Positions 24,060 to 33,367 of a stretch of DNA of 58,878 nt are shown piece by piece (the stretch's first letter is position 1; each line of letters starts with the position of its first letter). Made by a program: the position numbers and the translations under genes. Source of the DNA: Domibacillus robiginosus (GTDB taxonomy: Bacteria; Bacillota; Bacilli; Bacillales; Domibacillaceae); contig NZ_LAHL01000023.1 in NCBI RefSeq assembly GCF_000966195.1, positions 1 to 58,878 on the forward strand. Reading direction: 5' to 3'. The notes beneath the pieces were generated by a model that saw nothing but the letters and a program-made list of their open reading frames with translations, did no database searches and was not told the DNA's origin.

Positions 24060-25633
24060 GCTTTCCTTTTCTCCCCCTTCTCAGGAAATGGTATATAAAC
24101 GGTTAGTTTTGTTCCTTTGCCTGGTTCTGATAATAAATCAAACTCACCGTCCCGCTGGGCAAGAATATCGTGTACCAGTGACAATCCAATGCCGCGGCCG
24201 GTTCCTTTCGTGGAAAACCCTTTTTGGAATAACCGGTGCTGTTTTTCTTCTTCAATGCCGCAGCCGGAGTCGGCGACTTCGACTGTTAGGATATCATCCC
24301 CATAGCTGAATGCAACATGAATAATTTTTTTCCGGCTTTTTTGCACCGCATCGATCGCATTATCAATTAAATTGCCAACAACCGTAATCAAATCATGAGT
24401 GAGCGCTGGATCTTCCGGCTGCGGGATCGGAAAATCACTTTTCAGATGCAAGGAAGCACCTGATTCACGCGCATAGCTTAGCTTGCCAACAAGAAAGCCG
24501 GCCAGTACCGGATCTTTTATTTTTTCTGTCATCGTTTGAATCTCATTACTTTTAAAATCAACCGTCTCTTGAATAAATAAGGCAAGCTCCTCATACGACT
24601 TCATTTGCACCATGCCCAAAATTACATGAAGCTTGTTCATAAATTCATGGGTCTGAGCCCGAAGTGCATCCGCGTATAAACGGACTCCCGTCAGCTGTTC
24701 AGCCAGCAGTTTCACTTCTGTTTTGTCACGATAGGTGGCCACCGCCCCGACAACCACTCCATCCACGTGAATCGGCACGCTGTTCACGAGCAGCTCAACG
24801 CCATTGATCCGCTGCTCACGGTCAATTTCCTGCTGCTCTGTTTCCATTACGCGCTGCAGAGAATGAAGCGGAATCGACTCTTTTTCTCCTTGCCTGAACA
24901 AGGAGACGGCTGCTCTGTTCGTAAGTGTAATTGTTGAATCGCGGTCCACCGCAATAATGCCTTCATGGACGGATTGAAGGATGGCATCACGTTCTTCAAC
25001 GAGTCGGGCAATCGCAAAAGGCTCCAGGCCAAGCAGCACTTTTTTAATGTAACGAGCGAGCAGCACAGCGCCGAGAATACCGGCTAAAATACCGGCAGCT
25101 GTTCCGGCCAGAATATTGTTTCGGCTGCTTACGACTGCATTTTCAACACTTTCCAGTGAAATGCCGACTGCCACGGCGCCGACTTGTACACCTTTTTCAT
25201 CTAGCACAGGTGTAAATGACCGTACAGATGGACCAAGCGTGCCTTCTGCTGTGGATATATAGTCTTCGCCAGCCAGTACATGCTCTTCGTCACCGCCGGC
25301 AAATGGCTTTCCGACTTCGTCAGGGTCCGGATGCGATTTTCGAATTCCCTTCATATCCATGACGACTACAAATTGAACACCTGTCACTTTGCGAATGTCG
25401 TTTGTAAACAATTGAAGTTCTTTTTCATCCCTGGCTCCTGCAAGCACTTGGGCCACTAGAGGGGTATGTGCTACCATGCGCGAAGCGTTCTGGGCTTTTT
25501 CTGCTTGTCCTGCTTCAACCGAATCGGTAACCGTTTTTGTAACTAAAATATCTGTCACAAGCAGAGAAAAAGCAACGACTGCACAAACAAAAGCAATAAT
25601 AACGGTCTGCAGCTTCCATTTTCCTTTTCTCAT
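24056..25633 (-). CDS. MalK-like sensor histidine kinase (CitA/DcuS family)
   Basis: The 525-residue kinase has two membrane helices (about 12-32 and 172-192) bracketing an extracytoplasmic PAS/Cache ligand domain (RKSHPDPDEVGKPF, EDYISTAEGTLGPSVRSFTPV), as in DcuS/CitA carboxylate sensors. A cytoplasmic PAS (about 210-310), the phospho-acceptor region LRAQTHEFMNKLHVILGM (His) and an HATPase (GNLIDNAIDAV, DSGCGI, GTGRGIGLSLVHDI) follow. It overlaps both neighbours by four bases, so BASS-kinase-regulator is one coupled operon. Confidence 0.9.
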   Translation of the reverse strand: MRKGKWKLQTVIIAFVCAVVAFSLLVTDILVTKTVTDSVEAGQAEKAQNASRMVAHTPLVAQVLAGARDEKELQLFTNDIRKVTGVQFVVVMDMKGIRKSHPDPDEVGKPFAGGDEEHVLAGEDYISTAEGTLGPSVRSFTPVLDEKGVQVGAVAVGISLESVENAVVSSRNNILAGTAAGILAGILGAVLLARYIKKVLLGLEPFAIARLVEERDAILQSVHEGIIAVDRDSTITLTNRAAVSLFRQGEKESIPLHSLQRVMETEQQEIDREQRINGVELLVNSVPIHVDGVVVGAVATYRDKTEVKLLAEQLTGVRLYADALRAQTHEFMNKLHVILGMVQMKSYEELALFIQETVDFKSNEIQTMTEKIKDPVLAGFLVGKLSYARESGASLHLKSDFPIPQPEDPALTHDLITVVGNLIDNAIDAVQKSRKKIIHVAFSYGDDILTVEVADSGCGIEEEKQHRLFQKGFSTKGTGRGIGLSLVHDILAQRDGEFDLLSEPGKGTKLTVYIPFPEKGEKRKA

Positions 25634-26580
25634 GCACTGACCTCCCTCGGGTACGCTTTTTTAAGCAGAAACCCATGAAATGCCGCAAGCATTTGCTGAA
25701 AGAGCATGCACACCACAACCGGCACTGCTGCCTGTGGCGGAAAAAAGTTAACGGCGATGACGGCACCCGCGCTAATATTGCGCATACCGCCTGTATAAAT
25801 AAGCGTCACGATGGTTTCATGCGGCTGTTTGCAAGCCACTGCAAGGGCCCAGGAAAGCAGATAGCCGCACAACACAACAAATAAAATAGTCGTGAGAATC
25901 TGAATAAATTTCAAATCAATATCGCGTAAATAAGGAGCGACCACAGCACTGTTAATCGCAATAACGAGCGGAAGCGACAGCTTTGAAAAAGGCGACAGTG
26001 TCTGGCTGATCCGGCTTGCTTTTTCCGCTTTCACCCACTCGTTCACAAGCATGCCAAGCAATGACGGCAGCACAATCATCCAAAACAGCCCGCTCATCAT
26101 TTCCAAAACATCCATCTCCACTTTGCTTCCGGCCAGCACAGACATGCTGAACGGCACAACAACAGGTGACAGAATCGTATCAAGTAAAATAATTACAAGC
26201 GCAAGCGGTACACTGCCCCGGTACATCGTTACCCAGATCACACTGGTAATGCCGGTCGGAATCACAAGCGCCAGTGTAAAGCCTGTAACAATGAGTGGAT
26301 CATCGGGAAACAAAAGATGTCCGGCCGTCCAGGCAAACAGCGGCGTAACAATGTGAAGAATCACAAGCGCGAGAAAAACAGGAAACGGATGGGTCATCGT
26401 ATGATGCAGCATCCGAAAATTCGAATTTAAACTGCCGGTAAACGTCATAAACGCAAAGACCCATGGCACAATAAACGCCCATGAGTGAATCCATTCTGCT
26501 AATAAAACGCCGGCAAGAACACTCATAGGTGTTAAAAGCGGCATCCACCGCGTTAAAAATATGTTTATTGCTCGAAGCAT
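25630..26580 (-). CDS. bile acid:sodium symporter (BASS) family transporter
   Basis: The 316-residue protein has about ten hydrophobic helices and BASS/SBF-type segments (FTGSLNSNFRMLHHTM, TLALVIPTGITSVIWVTMYRGSVPLALVIILLDTILSP, TLIYTGGMRNISAGAVIAVNFFP). Bacterial BASS proteins carry organic anions with sodium; a carboxylate is likely here because the gene is translationally coupled (ATGA) to a carboxylate-type sensor kinase. The start at 26580 (MLRAINIF) has GGAG 9 nt upstream; the ATG at 26595 contains that ribosome site. It may double as a co-sensor for the kinase. Confidence 0.82.
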   Translation of the reverse strand: MLRAINIFLTRWMPLLTPMSVLAGVLLAEWIHSWAFIVPWVFAFMTFTGSLNSNFRMLHHTMTHPFPVFLALVILHIVTPLFAWTAGHLLFPDDPLIVTGFTLALVIPTGITSVIWVTMYRGSVPLALVIILLDTILSPVVVPFSMSVLAGSKVEMDVLEMMSGLFWMIVLPSLLGMLVNEWVKAEKASRISQTLSPFSKLSLPLVIAINSAVVAPYLRDIDLKFIQILTTILFVVLCGYLLSWALAVACKQPHETIVTLIYTGGMRNISAGAVIAVNFFPPQAAVPVVVCMLFQQMLAAFHGFLLKKAYPREVSA

Positions 26581-26647
26581 ACAAAGGAACTCCATTCTTT
26601 TTGTTTGCTTCTATTGTATCATTACGAAAAGAATTCGGCGCCTCCGG

Positions 26648-27322
26648 TTATGCCAGCTTATAACGGTTGATAGGCCGGCCGATCACACCGTATTGAATAT
26701 CGATTTTTACTCTTCCATTTTTTTCTAAATAATCCAAGTAGCGACGCACGGTAACTCTGGCGGCGCCGACTCCTTCTGCAACTTCTTCTGCTGACAAAGG
26801 CCTATCTGTTTTCTGCAGATGTGAAACAATTTTTTGCAGTGTAACAGCATTCAGCCCTTTTGGAAGCTGCTCCGCTTCATCCGGCCCTCCTGCTTTTTGA
26901 AACAAAAGGCTGTCAAGCTCTTCCTGGCTGATTCTTCCTTTTTCCCTTAAACGATTTTGAACAGATTGATAGTGTTCAAGCGCCTGCTTCATCCGCTCAA
27001 ATTTAAACGGCTTCATAATATAATCAAATGCGCCATGCTGGATCACCTGGCGTACGGTATCAATATCACTTGCGGCCGTGATCACGATTACGTCTACTTG
27101 AATGTTTTCCTGCCGTAATAAATGAAGTGTCTCAAGCCCTCCCATTAATGGCATATATAAATCAATCACAATAAGATCCGGGGAGAGGCGGCGGATCAGC
27201 TCCATTCCTTCTTTTCCGTTGCCGGCAATGCCGATTACCTCAAATCCGTCTACTTTGTTGATAAACTCCTTGTTTACTTCCTGAACCATTAAATCATCTT
27301 CAATAAGCAGCACCCTTATCAC
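26648..27322 (-). CDS. dctR: DctR, C4-dicarboxylate response regulator
   Basis: The 224-residue CitB/DcuR-type regulator has receiver motifs VLLIEDDLMVQEVN, DLIVIDLYMPLMGG (phospho-Asp) and DYIMKPFKFERMKQ. A C-terminal winged HTH carries LSAEEVAEGVGAARVTVRRYLDYLEKNGRV. Coupled to dctS by a 4 bp overlap. By analogy with B. subtilis DctR it should activate dctP in response to succinate, fumarate or malate. Confidence 0.88.
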   Translation of the reverse strand: MIRVLLIEDDLMVQEVNKEFINKVDGFEVIGIAGNGKEGMELIRRLSPDLIVIDLYMPLMGGLETLHLLRQENIQVDVIVITAASDIDTVRQVIQHGAFDYIMKPFKFERMKQALEHYQSVQNRLREKGRISQEELDSLLFQKAGGPDEAEQLPKGLNAVTLQKIVSHLQKTDRPLSAEEVAEGVGAARVTVRRYLDYLEKNGRVKIDIQYGVIGRPINRYKLA

Positions 27323-28923
27323 GCTTCATTCCCCCTATCCTTTTTTGGCTTCATTGGAAATACAAGAGAAAAGGTTGTCCCTTCGCCCGGCACAGATTCA
27401 AGGTGAATGCGCCCGCTTCCTTTAGCAGTGATTTCGTTCACTAAATGCAGACCAATCCCTCTTCCTGTATGCGCTTTCGTTGAAAAGCCCTGTTTAAAAA
27501 TGAATGGCTGATCCTCTTCCTTGATCCCTGCCCCGTTGTCTTCAACCAAAAGCGAAACAATATCACTTGTTTGCTGAATACTGATATAAATTTCGTTGTC
27601 TTCCTTAGGGTCTTCAAACGAGTCAAACGCATTTTCAACCAAATTGCCCAGTATGAGTACAAAATCATGATGATCCATATGAGGCGGAAATGTATGCAGC
27701 GAGCTGTTTCGGTCAATGGTCACCTGAACCCCGAGTTCTTTTCCGCGGCTTACTTTGCTGAGCAGCAGCCCCGACACACTGTCATCGCGAATATTCTTTG
27801 TTAAAAAGCGGGTTAATTCTTCCTGCTCCTCCGATACTTGAAACACATATTCCAGCGCTTTTTCCCGGTTCCCGAGCTGAATCAAGCCGGCAATCGTGTG
27901 AAGCTTATTCATATGCTCATGGTTCTGTACGCGCAGAGCACTTACAAAAGCTTTTACTCCGGTCAGCTCTTCTGCAAGCTTTGTGACCTGTGTTCGATCT
28001 TGAAAAATCGCAATCGCCCCAACCGTAACGTTTTTCACCCGAATTGGAATTCGGTTGGAAACAATGACTCTATCGCGTATATGCAGCTGCTTATTTAAAA
28101 TGGGGCGGTCCAGCATAAGGATTTCCGGCAAGTACGTATCCGGAAGCACGTCTCTGATCTTCCGGCCGATCACTTCTCCACTGATACCAAGCATTTCTTT
28201 TGCTTTATGATTAAAGATGGTAATCCGTTCATCCCTGTCAATTGCGATGATCCCTTCATGCATCGCATTGAATGCTTCGGTTCTTTCTACAACGAGCTGC
28301 GCGATTTCATGCGGCTCAAGCTGAAACATCTGCCGTTTGATATCTCGTGCCATCATATACGCTCCCCATAGAGCAATGAACAATGCGATACCCGTCGCAA
28401 TAAATATCTCTTTTTTTACAGACAGCAGCATCTCTATAATTTCCGGCAGTTTGAATCCTGCGATTACAACACCAACTTGATTGTATGAGGCATCCATGAT
28501 TGGCACGAAGGCACGAATGATTGTACCTGTTTCTCCTTTTCCTCGTGATACATACGCATGCTCGGCAAAAGCTGGCCCTTCATCTTCCCCTTTCGATACT
28601 TTACCAATCTGGCTGTTGATCGGATGGGTAAGCCTGATGTGGTTCATATTTAAAATAACGATATAATCCGCTCCATTAATCACCCGCAGTTCTTCCACTG
28701 CCTCCACTGCTTCTTTTGTTACACTGCTCGATGAAGCGAGTTCGCCCGGTACACCTGGCAATTCAGCGACTGTACGTGCCGTTAAAATAGCTCGGTCCCG
28801 CAGTTCGCTCTCTTTTGTTTGCAGATAATTGCCGGTCAGAGCAATGCCAAGTGCGAAAAAAGAGAAAAGGAGTATAAATACGATCAGCCCTGTTATTTTC
28901 CACTGAATTGGAATACGTACCAT
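27319..28923 (-). CDS. dctS: DctS, C4-dicarboxylate sensor histidine kinase
   Basis: The 534-residue DcuS/CitA-family kinase has two membrane helices (about 11-31 and 173-193) around a periplasmic-type PAS sensor (IRLTHPINSQIGKVS, YVSRGKGETGTIIRAFVPI), a cytoplasmic PAS (about 213-320), the phospho-acceptor segment VQNHEHMNKLHTIAGLIQLG, and HATPase motifs GNLVENAFDSF, DNGAGI and HTGRGIGLHLV. It is divergent from dctB, whose product is needed together with DctS for sensing in B. subtilis. Confidence 0.9.
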   Translation of the reverse strand: MVRIPIQWKITGLIVFILLFSFFALGIALTGNYLQTKESELRDRAILTARTVAELPGVPGELASSSSVTKEAVEAVEELRVINGADYIVILNMNHIRLTHPINSQIGKVSKGEDEGPAFAEHAYVSRGKGETGTIIRAFVPIMDASYNQVGVVIAGFKLPEIIEMLLSVKKEIFIATGIALFIALWGAYMMARDIKRQMFQLEPHEIAQLVVERTEAFNAMHEGIIAIDRDERITIFNHKAKEMLGISGEVIGRKIRDVLPDTYLPEILMLDRPILNKQLHIRDRVIVSNRIPIRVKNVTVGAIAIFQDRTQVTKLAEELTGVKAFVSALRVQNHEHMNKLHTIAGLIQLGNREKALEYVFQVSEEQEELTRFLTKNIRDDSVSGLLLSKVSRGKELGVQVTIDRNSSLHTFPPHMDHHDFVLILGNLVENAFDSFEDPKEDNEIYISIQQTSDIVSLLVEDNGAGIKEEDQPFIFKQGFSTKAHTGRGIGLHLVNEITAKGSGRIHLESVPGEGTTFSLVFPMKPKKDRGNEA

Positions 28924-29003
28924 TCATAACGCCGCCATTCTAAAAGATTCTCGTATCTATTTATTTTACCATGTTAAAGAAAACAAGCCGGCCAGTCAAA
29001 ACG

Positions 29004-29012
29004 TGATATGAT
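29004..29012 (+). promoter_or_regulatory. extended -10 promoter of dctB
   Basis: TGATATGAT is an extended -10 (TGnTATGAT) with no good -35, in the dctS/dctB divergent region. The same nine bases recur before dctP at 30174-30182, suggesting shared activation, presumably by DctR. Confidence 0.5.
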
Positions 29013-29043
29013 AAGAAAAAAATGTTTAACAGAGGTGATGCCT

Positions 29044-30099
29044 GTGGCTAAATACATCAGCTTCTGCCTTTTTACGCTCCTTATACTGACCGGCTATTAT
29101 TTTTACCAATACAATGAAGCCGCCAAAACACAATTGCTTTCCTATGATGATGAACAGGAAAGCCTCGGATCAAGCATTACAATTCGCTTTTCACACGTGG
29201 TAGCCGAAAACACGCCAAAAGGCTTGACTGTCCGGAAGTTTGCCGATCTTGTAGAAGAAAAAACTAAAGGCCAGGTAAAAGTCGAAATTTATCCGAACGG
29301 TATTCTTTATTCAGATGGCAATGAATATGAAGCGCTGCAAAATGGAAAAGTAGAAATGATAGCGGCTTCATTTCCGAAGCTGATTGATACGGTCCCTCAG
29401 TGGAAGGTACTTGATCTCCCGTTTATTTTCAAGCGTGAAAGTCAGGTGGAAGCAGTGTTTACCGGACAAACGAGTAAAGAGCTCCTTTCCATGATACAAG
29501 ATCCGCATGTAAAAGGACTTAGCTTCTGGCTGAACGGGTTTAAACAGATGACAAGCAGCCAAAATGCGCTGCTTGAGCCAGATGATTTTCAGGGTCAGAC
29601 GTTTCGTGTTATGCCAGGGCCAATTATCGCGGAACAGTTTCGTCTTTTGAAGGCGAATACTGCGGTTATGTCCTTTAATGATGTGTATCAGGCGCTTGAA
29701 TCCGGACAAATTGACGGGCAGGAAAATACCATCTCAAACATTTATTCCAAACGTCTTTACAAAGTACAAAACCATCTGACCGTCAGCAACCACGGCTATC
29801 TTGGCTATGCAGTCATGATTAATCAGAAATTCTGGGACGAGCTTCCACAAGAAATTCAAGAAAAGATCACAGAGGCGATGAACGAAACGACCGAATGGAA
29901 TATGAAAAAAGCAGGCCAGATGAATGCGGAGCAGCTCGAAGAAATTAAGCGGACTTCTCCGATTACTATTCATTCCTTAACAGTCGAACAGCAGAAAAAG
30001 TGGCTTCGCCTGTTCAGGCCTTTGTATCAACAGGTTGAAAACGAAGTCGGTTCTGACTTAATCAAACAAATTCAATTTCCTCCTGATGAAGAACGCTGA
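29044..30099 (+). CDS. dctB: DctB, TRAP-type C4-dicarboxylate-binding protein (co-sensor)
   Basis: The 351-residue protein has an N-terminal membrane anchor (about 4-21) and a DctP-family solute-binding domain: RFSHVVAENTPKGLTVRKFADLVEEKTKGQVKVEIYP, GFKQMTSSQNALLEPDDFQGQTFRVMPGPI and the conserved binding region VYQALESGQIDGQENTISNI. No TRAP permease genes (DctQ/M) are nearby, and in B. subtilis the equivalent DctB works as a co-sensor with DctS. Start is GTG at 29044 with GAGGTG 6 nt upstream; ATG 29008 lies inside the -10 box and is excluded. Confidence 0.88.
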   Translation: MAKYISFCLFTLLILTGYYFYQYNEAAKTQLLSYDDEQESLGSSITIRFSHVVAENTPKGLTVRKFADLVEEKTKGQVKVEIYPNGILYSDGNEYEALQNGKVEMIAASFPKLIDTVPQWKVLDLPFIFKRESQVEAVFTGQTSKELLSMIQDPHVKGLSFWLNGFKQMTSSQNALLEPDDFQGQTFRVMPGPIIAEQFRLLKANTAVMSFNDVYQALESGQIDGQENTISNIYSKRLYKVQNHLTVSNHGYLGYAVMINQKFWDELPQEIQEKITEAMNETTEWNMKKAGQMNAEQLEEIKRTSPITIHSLTVEQQKKWLRLFRPLYQQVENEVGSDLIKQIQFPPDEER

Positions 30100-30117
30100 A
30101 TAAGCGTTCTTTTTTTT
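30089..30117 (+). terminator. terminator after dctB
   Basis: AAGAACGC/GCGTTCTT stem and nine T, overlapping the dctB stop codon; dctP is therefore transcribed mainly from its own promoter. Confidence 0.85.
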
Positions 30118-30153
30118 GACCAAAAAGACCAAAAAAACCATTAAAACCAAAAA
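30118..30153 (+). promoter_or_regulatory. four tandem 9 bp repeats upstream of dctP (candidate DctR site)
   Basis: GACCAAAAA, GACCAAAAA, AACCATTAA and AACCAAAAA follow each other without a gap. They end about 20 bp before an extended -10 box, where an activator of the -35-less dctP promoter would bind. Binding by DctR is an inference from position. Confidence 0.5.
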
Positions 30154-30173
30154 TATTTATTCCTGCTGGAGTC

Positions 30174-30209
30174 TGATATGATTCTATCAAAGAAATGAAA
30201 ACGCTATCA
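30174..30209 (+). promoter_or_regulatory. dctP promoter (extended -10) and perfect cre site
   Basis: TGATATGAT at 30174-30182 is the extended -10. TGAAAACGCTATCA at 30196-30209 matches the CcpA cre consensus TGWNANCGNTNWCA at every position and lies just downstream of the transcription start, a repressing position. Confidence 0.7.
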
Positions 30210-30232
30210 AATACGTTAAAGGAGGTTTTCAT

Positions 30233-31498
30233 ATGAAGAAAGCTTTAAATAATTTAACTGTTCGTGTCATCATAGGGATTCTTTTAGGTATTGCAGTTGG
30301 TCTTGCTTTTCCGGCGTTTGGAGAGCAATTGAAAGTGCTGGCTGATATCTTCATCAAAATGATCAAAATGGTCATTGCTCCAATTATTTTCCTGACTGTC
30401 GTGATTGGAATCGGCAGCATGGGTGATTTAAAGAAAGTCGGCCGGATCGGCGGTAAAGCACTTCTTTATTTTGAAATTGTTACAACATTCGCACTTGCTA
30501 TCGGTATTTTAGTTGTCAATGTTCTTAAGCCAGGGGCAGGATTTAATACAGGCTCCGTTGAAGGCGGCGATGTTTCAGAGTACACAAAAGGTGCTGAAGA
30601 ATCAAGCCACGGATTTATGGAATTTATCCTCGGTGTTGTTCCAGATAACGCAATGGCGGCACTTGCAGGCGGCGACTTGCTTCCTATTTTATTCTTCGCC
30701 ATTTTCTTCGGAGCCTCTCTTGCCGCTCTTGGAGAGCGAGGAAAACCGGTTGTCGACTTGTTTGAGCGATTAGCTGATATTTTCTTCGGCATCGTAAACA
30801 TGATTATGAAGGTGTCTCCTGTTGCCGCATTCGGCGCCATGGCATACACAATCGGAAAATTTGGTCTTGGCTCGCTCGTATCACTTGGTCAGTTAATGGC
30901 CGGCGTTTACATTACATGTGCTCTTTTCGTTATCGTCATTCTTGGCGGTATTGCAAAGCTTTATGGATTTAACATTTTTAAATTTATCGCATTTATTAAA
31001 GAAGAGATTTTGCTTGTTTTAGGAACATCTTCTTCAGAATCAGCACTTCCGAAATTGATGAAAAAGCTGGAAGACTACGGATGTTCAAAACCAGTTGTAG
31101 GACTTGTTGTTCCAACAGGCTATTCATTTAATCTTGATGGAACGTCTATTTACCTTTCAATGGCCGCTATCTTCATTGCCCAGGCTTACGGTGTAGACTT
31201 AACAATCTGGCAGGAGCTTACGCTGTTAGGCGTTCTTATGCTGACATCTAAAGGAGCAGCAGGTGTTACTGGCTCCGGTTTTATCACACTCGCAGCAACA
31301 CTGGCTGCATTCCCGATGATTCCGGTTGAAGGAATTGCCCTTCTTCTTGGTGTAGACCGGTTTATGTCAGAAGCACGTGCTATTACAAACCTAATTGGAA
31401 ACGGTGTGGCAACAGTGGTTGTATCTAAAATGGAAAAAGAATTCCACCCGCCGGCTGACCTTACTATCACACCGCCTCCAAACAAAATGATCAATTAA
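30233..31498 (+). CDS. dctP: DctP, dicarboxylate/cation symporter (DAACS family)
   Basis: The 421-residue DAACS (GltP/DctA-type) carrier has eight membrane helices plus two hairpins. The serine-rich HP1 [18 protein letters not shown], the substrate-binding [11 protein letters not shown] (NMDGT variant with L) and HP2 [20 protein letters not shown] are clear. It imports succinate, fumarate and malate with Na+ or H+. AAAGGAGG stands before the ATG. Expression is expected to need DctR and to be repressed by CcpA, from the sites upstream. Confidence 0.95.
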   Translation: MKKALNNLTVRVIIGILLGIAVGLAFPAFGEQLKVLADIFIKMIKMVIAPIIFLTVVIGIGSMGDLKKVGRIGGKALLYFEIVTTFALAIGILVVNVLKPGAGFNTGSVEGGDVSEYTKGAEESSHGFMEFILGVVPDNAMAALAGGDLLPILFFAIFFGASLAALGERGKPVVDLFERLADIFFGIVNMIMKVSPVAAFGAMAYTIGKFGLGSLVSLGQLMAGVYITCALFVIVILGGIAKLYGFNIFKFIAFIKEEILLVLGTSSSESALPKLMKKLEDYGCSKPVVGLVVPTGYSFNLDGTSIYLSMAAIFIAQAYGVDLTIWQELTLLGVLMLTSKGAAGVTGSGFITLAATLAAFPMIPVEGIALLLGVDRFMSEARAITNLIGNGVATVVVSKMEKEFHPPADLTITPPPNKMIN

Positions 31499-31530
31499 AA
31501 AGCAGAGCCTTCTGGCTCCGCTTTTTATTT
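31497..31530. terminator. terminator between dctP and the acetyltransferase gene
   Basis: AAGC-GAGCC/GGCTC-GCTT stem followed by TTTTTATTTT on the plus strand, overlapping the convergent gene's stop. Confidence 0.8.
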
Positions 31531-32031
31531 TGTATATTCCATAAGCCAGCAATTGCGGTACGCTCCTTCATGCCATTCCCGCTCCGACAGCAGCTTCACT
31601 TTTTGAAATCCGCATTTTTCATAGCAGCGGATCGCCCGTGCATTCCATTCCTGCGGATCCATTACTACCTTTTGTGCCTGCTTCGTATAAATTAAGTGTT
31701 CTACCGCCGCTTTTACGAGTACCTTACCAATTCCTTTATTCCAATAATTCACTTCTCCAATAAGCTGGTCTGTTCCATAAACGATTTGATCTGCCCGGCA
31801 GCCATACAGTATTCGTTCCTCTTCTTCAATGGGATAATATTGAATGTAACCGATCTCAATTTGGTCAAACTCAATAATGCCCCGGACTACCCCAGCTCCT
31901 TCTGTGTAAAATTCTTTGCGGACCTTTTCAGCGTCAAAAGGATTATCCCTGCCTTCATAAAAGGTCAGCACAACCGGATCTGACAGCCATTTAACCAGTT
32001 TAGATTCATCCCTTTTTTCCAGCCTGCGCAC
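31525..32031 (-). CDS. GNAT acetyltransferase, AAC(6')-I-like (Acetyltransf_8)
   Basis: The 168-residue enzyme has the GNAT fold in the subtype of aminoglycoside 6'-N-acetyltransferases: LVKWLSDPVVLTFYEGRDNPF, GYIQYYP, DQLIGEVNYWNKGIGKVLVKAAVEHL (acetyl-CoA motif A region) and NARAIRCYEKCGFQKV. It may acetylate an amine, perhaps an aminoglycoside, but chromosomal members often have other substrates and resistance cannot be inferred. GTG start with GGGAGG 6 nt upstream. It stands alone and is divergent from the potassium channel gene. Confidence 0.8.
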   Translation of the reverse strand: MRRLEKRDESKLVKWLSDPVVLTFYEGRDNPFDAEKVRKEFYTEGAGVVRGIIEFDQIEIGYIQYYPIEEEERILYGCRADQIVYGTDQLIGEVNYWNKGIGKVLVKAAVEHLIYTKQAQKVVMDPQEWNARAIRCYEKCGFQKVKLLSEREWHEGAYRNCWLMEYTK

Positions 32032-32245
32032 AGATAACCTCCCTTTTCGAAACAGCGTTTCCCACCCTCCCGCTTCACTGGATTATGTTCAAAATACCGG
32101 CTATTTGCGCAAATGTAAATCGGTTAATAGACCGAATTTGAAGGAATACCTTGAACACTGGCGAAATAAACCATTTATAATAAGTCCGCCCTATTTCCAC
32201 TTGTGTCTTATACAGAAGATTTACTCTGAAAGGAGGAACCTGCAG

Positions 32246-33262
32246 ATGATTTTTTTTCGAAGACTTTTCTTTAAAGCCATGCACATGAGCAGCTGGACAC
32301 TTTTTTTCGCCACCATGTCCCTTGTACTGTTCAGCAGCTTTTTTATGTATTACATAGAACCTGAAACGTTTACTTCCCCTTTTAACGGGCTATGGTGGAC
32401 GATGACAACTGTTGCGACGGTCGGCTACGGCGACTTATCGCCGGTATCGGTCCCTGGAAAGATTTTCGCCATGCTGCTGTACGTATTCGGCATTGGTCTC
32501 ATGACCGTATTGATCGGAAAAGCCATTGATACACTGAGTGCGCGAAAACGATTGAAGGAGGAAGGACGATTGACGATTACACGTGAACAGCACATTATAT
32601 TGATCAACTGGACGAACCGGGCACGGATTACTTTACTAGAATTGCTCGACACCTTTCCCGACATCTGCATCGTCATCATGGATGAAACAGAAGCAAAAAC
32701 GCCTTTCCTCCATGAACGCGTCGATTTTGTAAAAGGTGCTCCCGCTTCTGAGCAAATGCTGCGGCAGGCGAACTTTTTAAAAGCTAAATCTATTATGATT
32801 TTTTCACCTGATCAAGCACCAAACGCCTCGACAGCAGACGGCCTGACTCTATTGATCGCTTCAAGTATTGAAGCTGCTGCCCAAAAACAGAAGCAAAATG
32901 TGTACACAATTTGCGAAGTGGCGGATTCAGGTAACCTGCCTGCTTTTTCACATGCAAACGTAGAAGAGTTTATTACACCAAATGATACAGCAGCTCATTT
33001 AGCTGCACGTTCCATTTTGTTTAACGGCTCCAGTGAAATTATCCGTCAGTTAACATGCAGTGATGGATACGATCTTTACCGGATTGAAAACACTTTTGGC
33101 TGGCAGACGTACCGTGAAGCTAAGCAGGCATTAGATGAAAAAGGGATTCTTCTTGTTGCCTCCCGCCATGACCTTTCCATTATGGAAAAACTGGACGAGC
33201 ATCTTCCTCAATATGCTCCCTTGTTTATTATCTGCGATGAACAAGCGTATCACAGGCTTTAA
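32246..33262 (+). CDS. potassium channel with TrkA-N (RCK) domain, YugO-like
   Basis: The 338-residue protein has two transmembrane helices (about 15-37 and 68-92) around a pore loop with the K+ selectivity filter TVGYGD. A cytoplasmic RCK/TrkA-N domain follows (LTITREQHIILINWTNRARITLLELL, IVIMDETE, FVKGAPASEQMLRQANFLKAKSIMIF). The layout matches MthK/YugO channels; YugO mediates electrical signalling in B. subtilis biofilms. The frame is open from 32105, but AGGAGG sits directly before the ATG at 32246. Confidence 0.92.
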   Translation: MIFFRRLFFKAMHMSSWTLFFATMSLVLFSSFFMYYIEPETFTSPFNGLWWTMTTVATVGYGDLSPVSVPGKIFAMLLYVFGIGLMTVLIGKAIDTLSARKRLKEEGRLTITREQHIILINWTNRARITLLELLDTFPDICIVIMDETEAKTPFLHERVDFVKGAPASEQMLRQANFLKAKSIMIFSPDQAPNASTADGLTLLIASSIEAAAQKQKQNVYTICEVADSGNLPAFSHANVEEFITPNDTAAHLAARSILFNGSSEIIRQLTCSDGYDLYRIENTFGWQTYREAKQALDEKGILLVASRHDLSIMEKLDEHLPQYAPLFIICDEQAYHRL

Positions 33263-33367
33263 GAAAAACAATTTTCCTAGAGCAATGTCTCCTCTCGTAT
33301 AGGCTTATTTCGTTTATAATAGAAATAGATGGGAATAAGAAGGAAAATAGCGAGGAGATAACAACAA

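Noticed and set aside
32130-32190. Promoter TTGAAC ... TATAAT before the potassium channel gene
   Set aside because: The spacer is 19 bp; possible but too weak to list.
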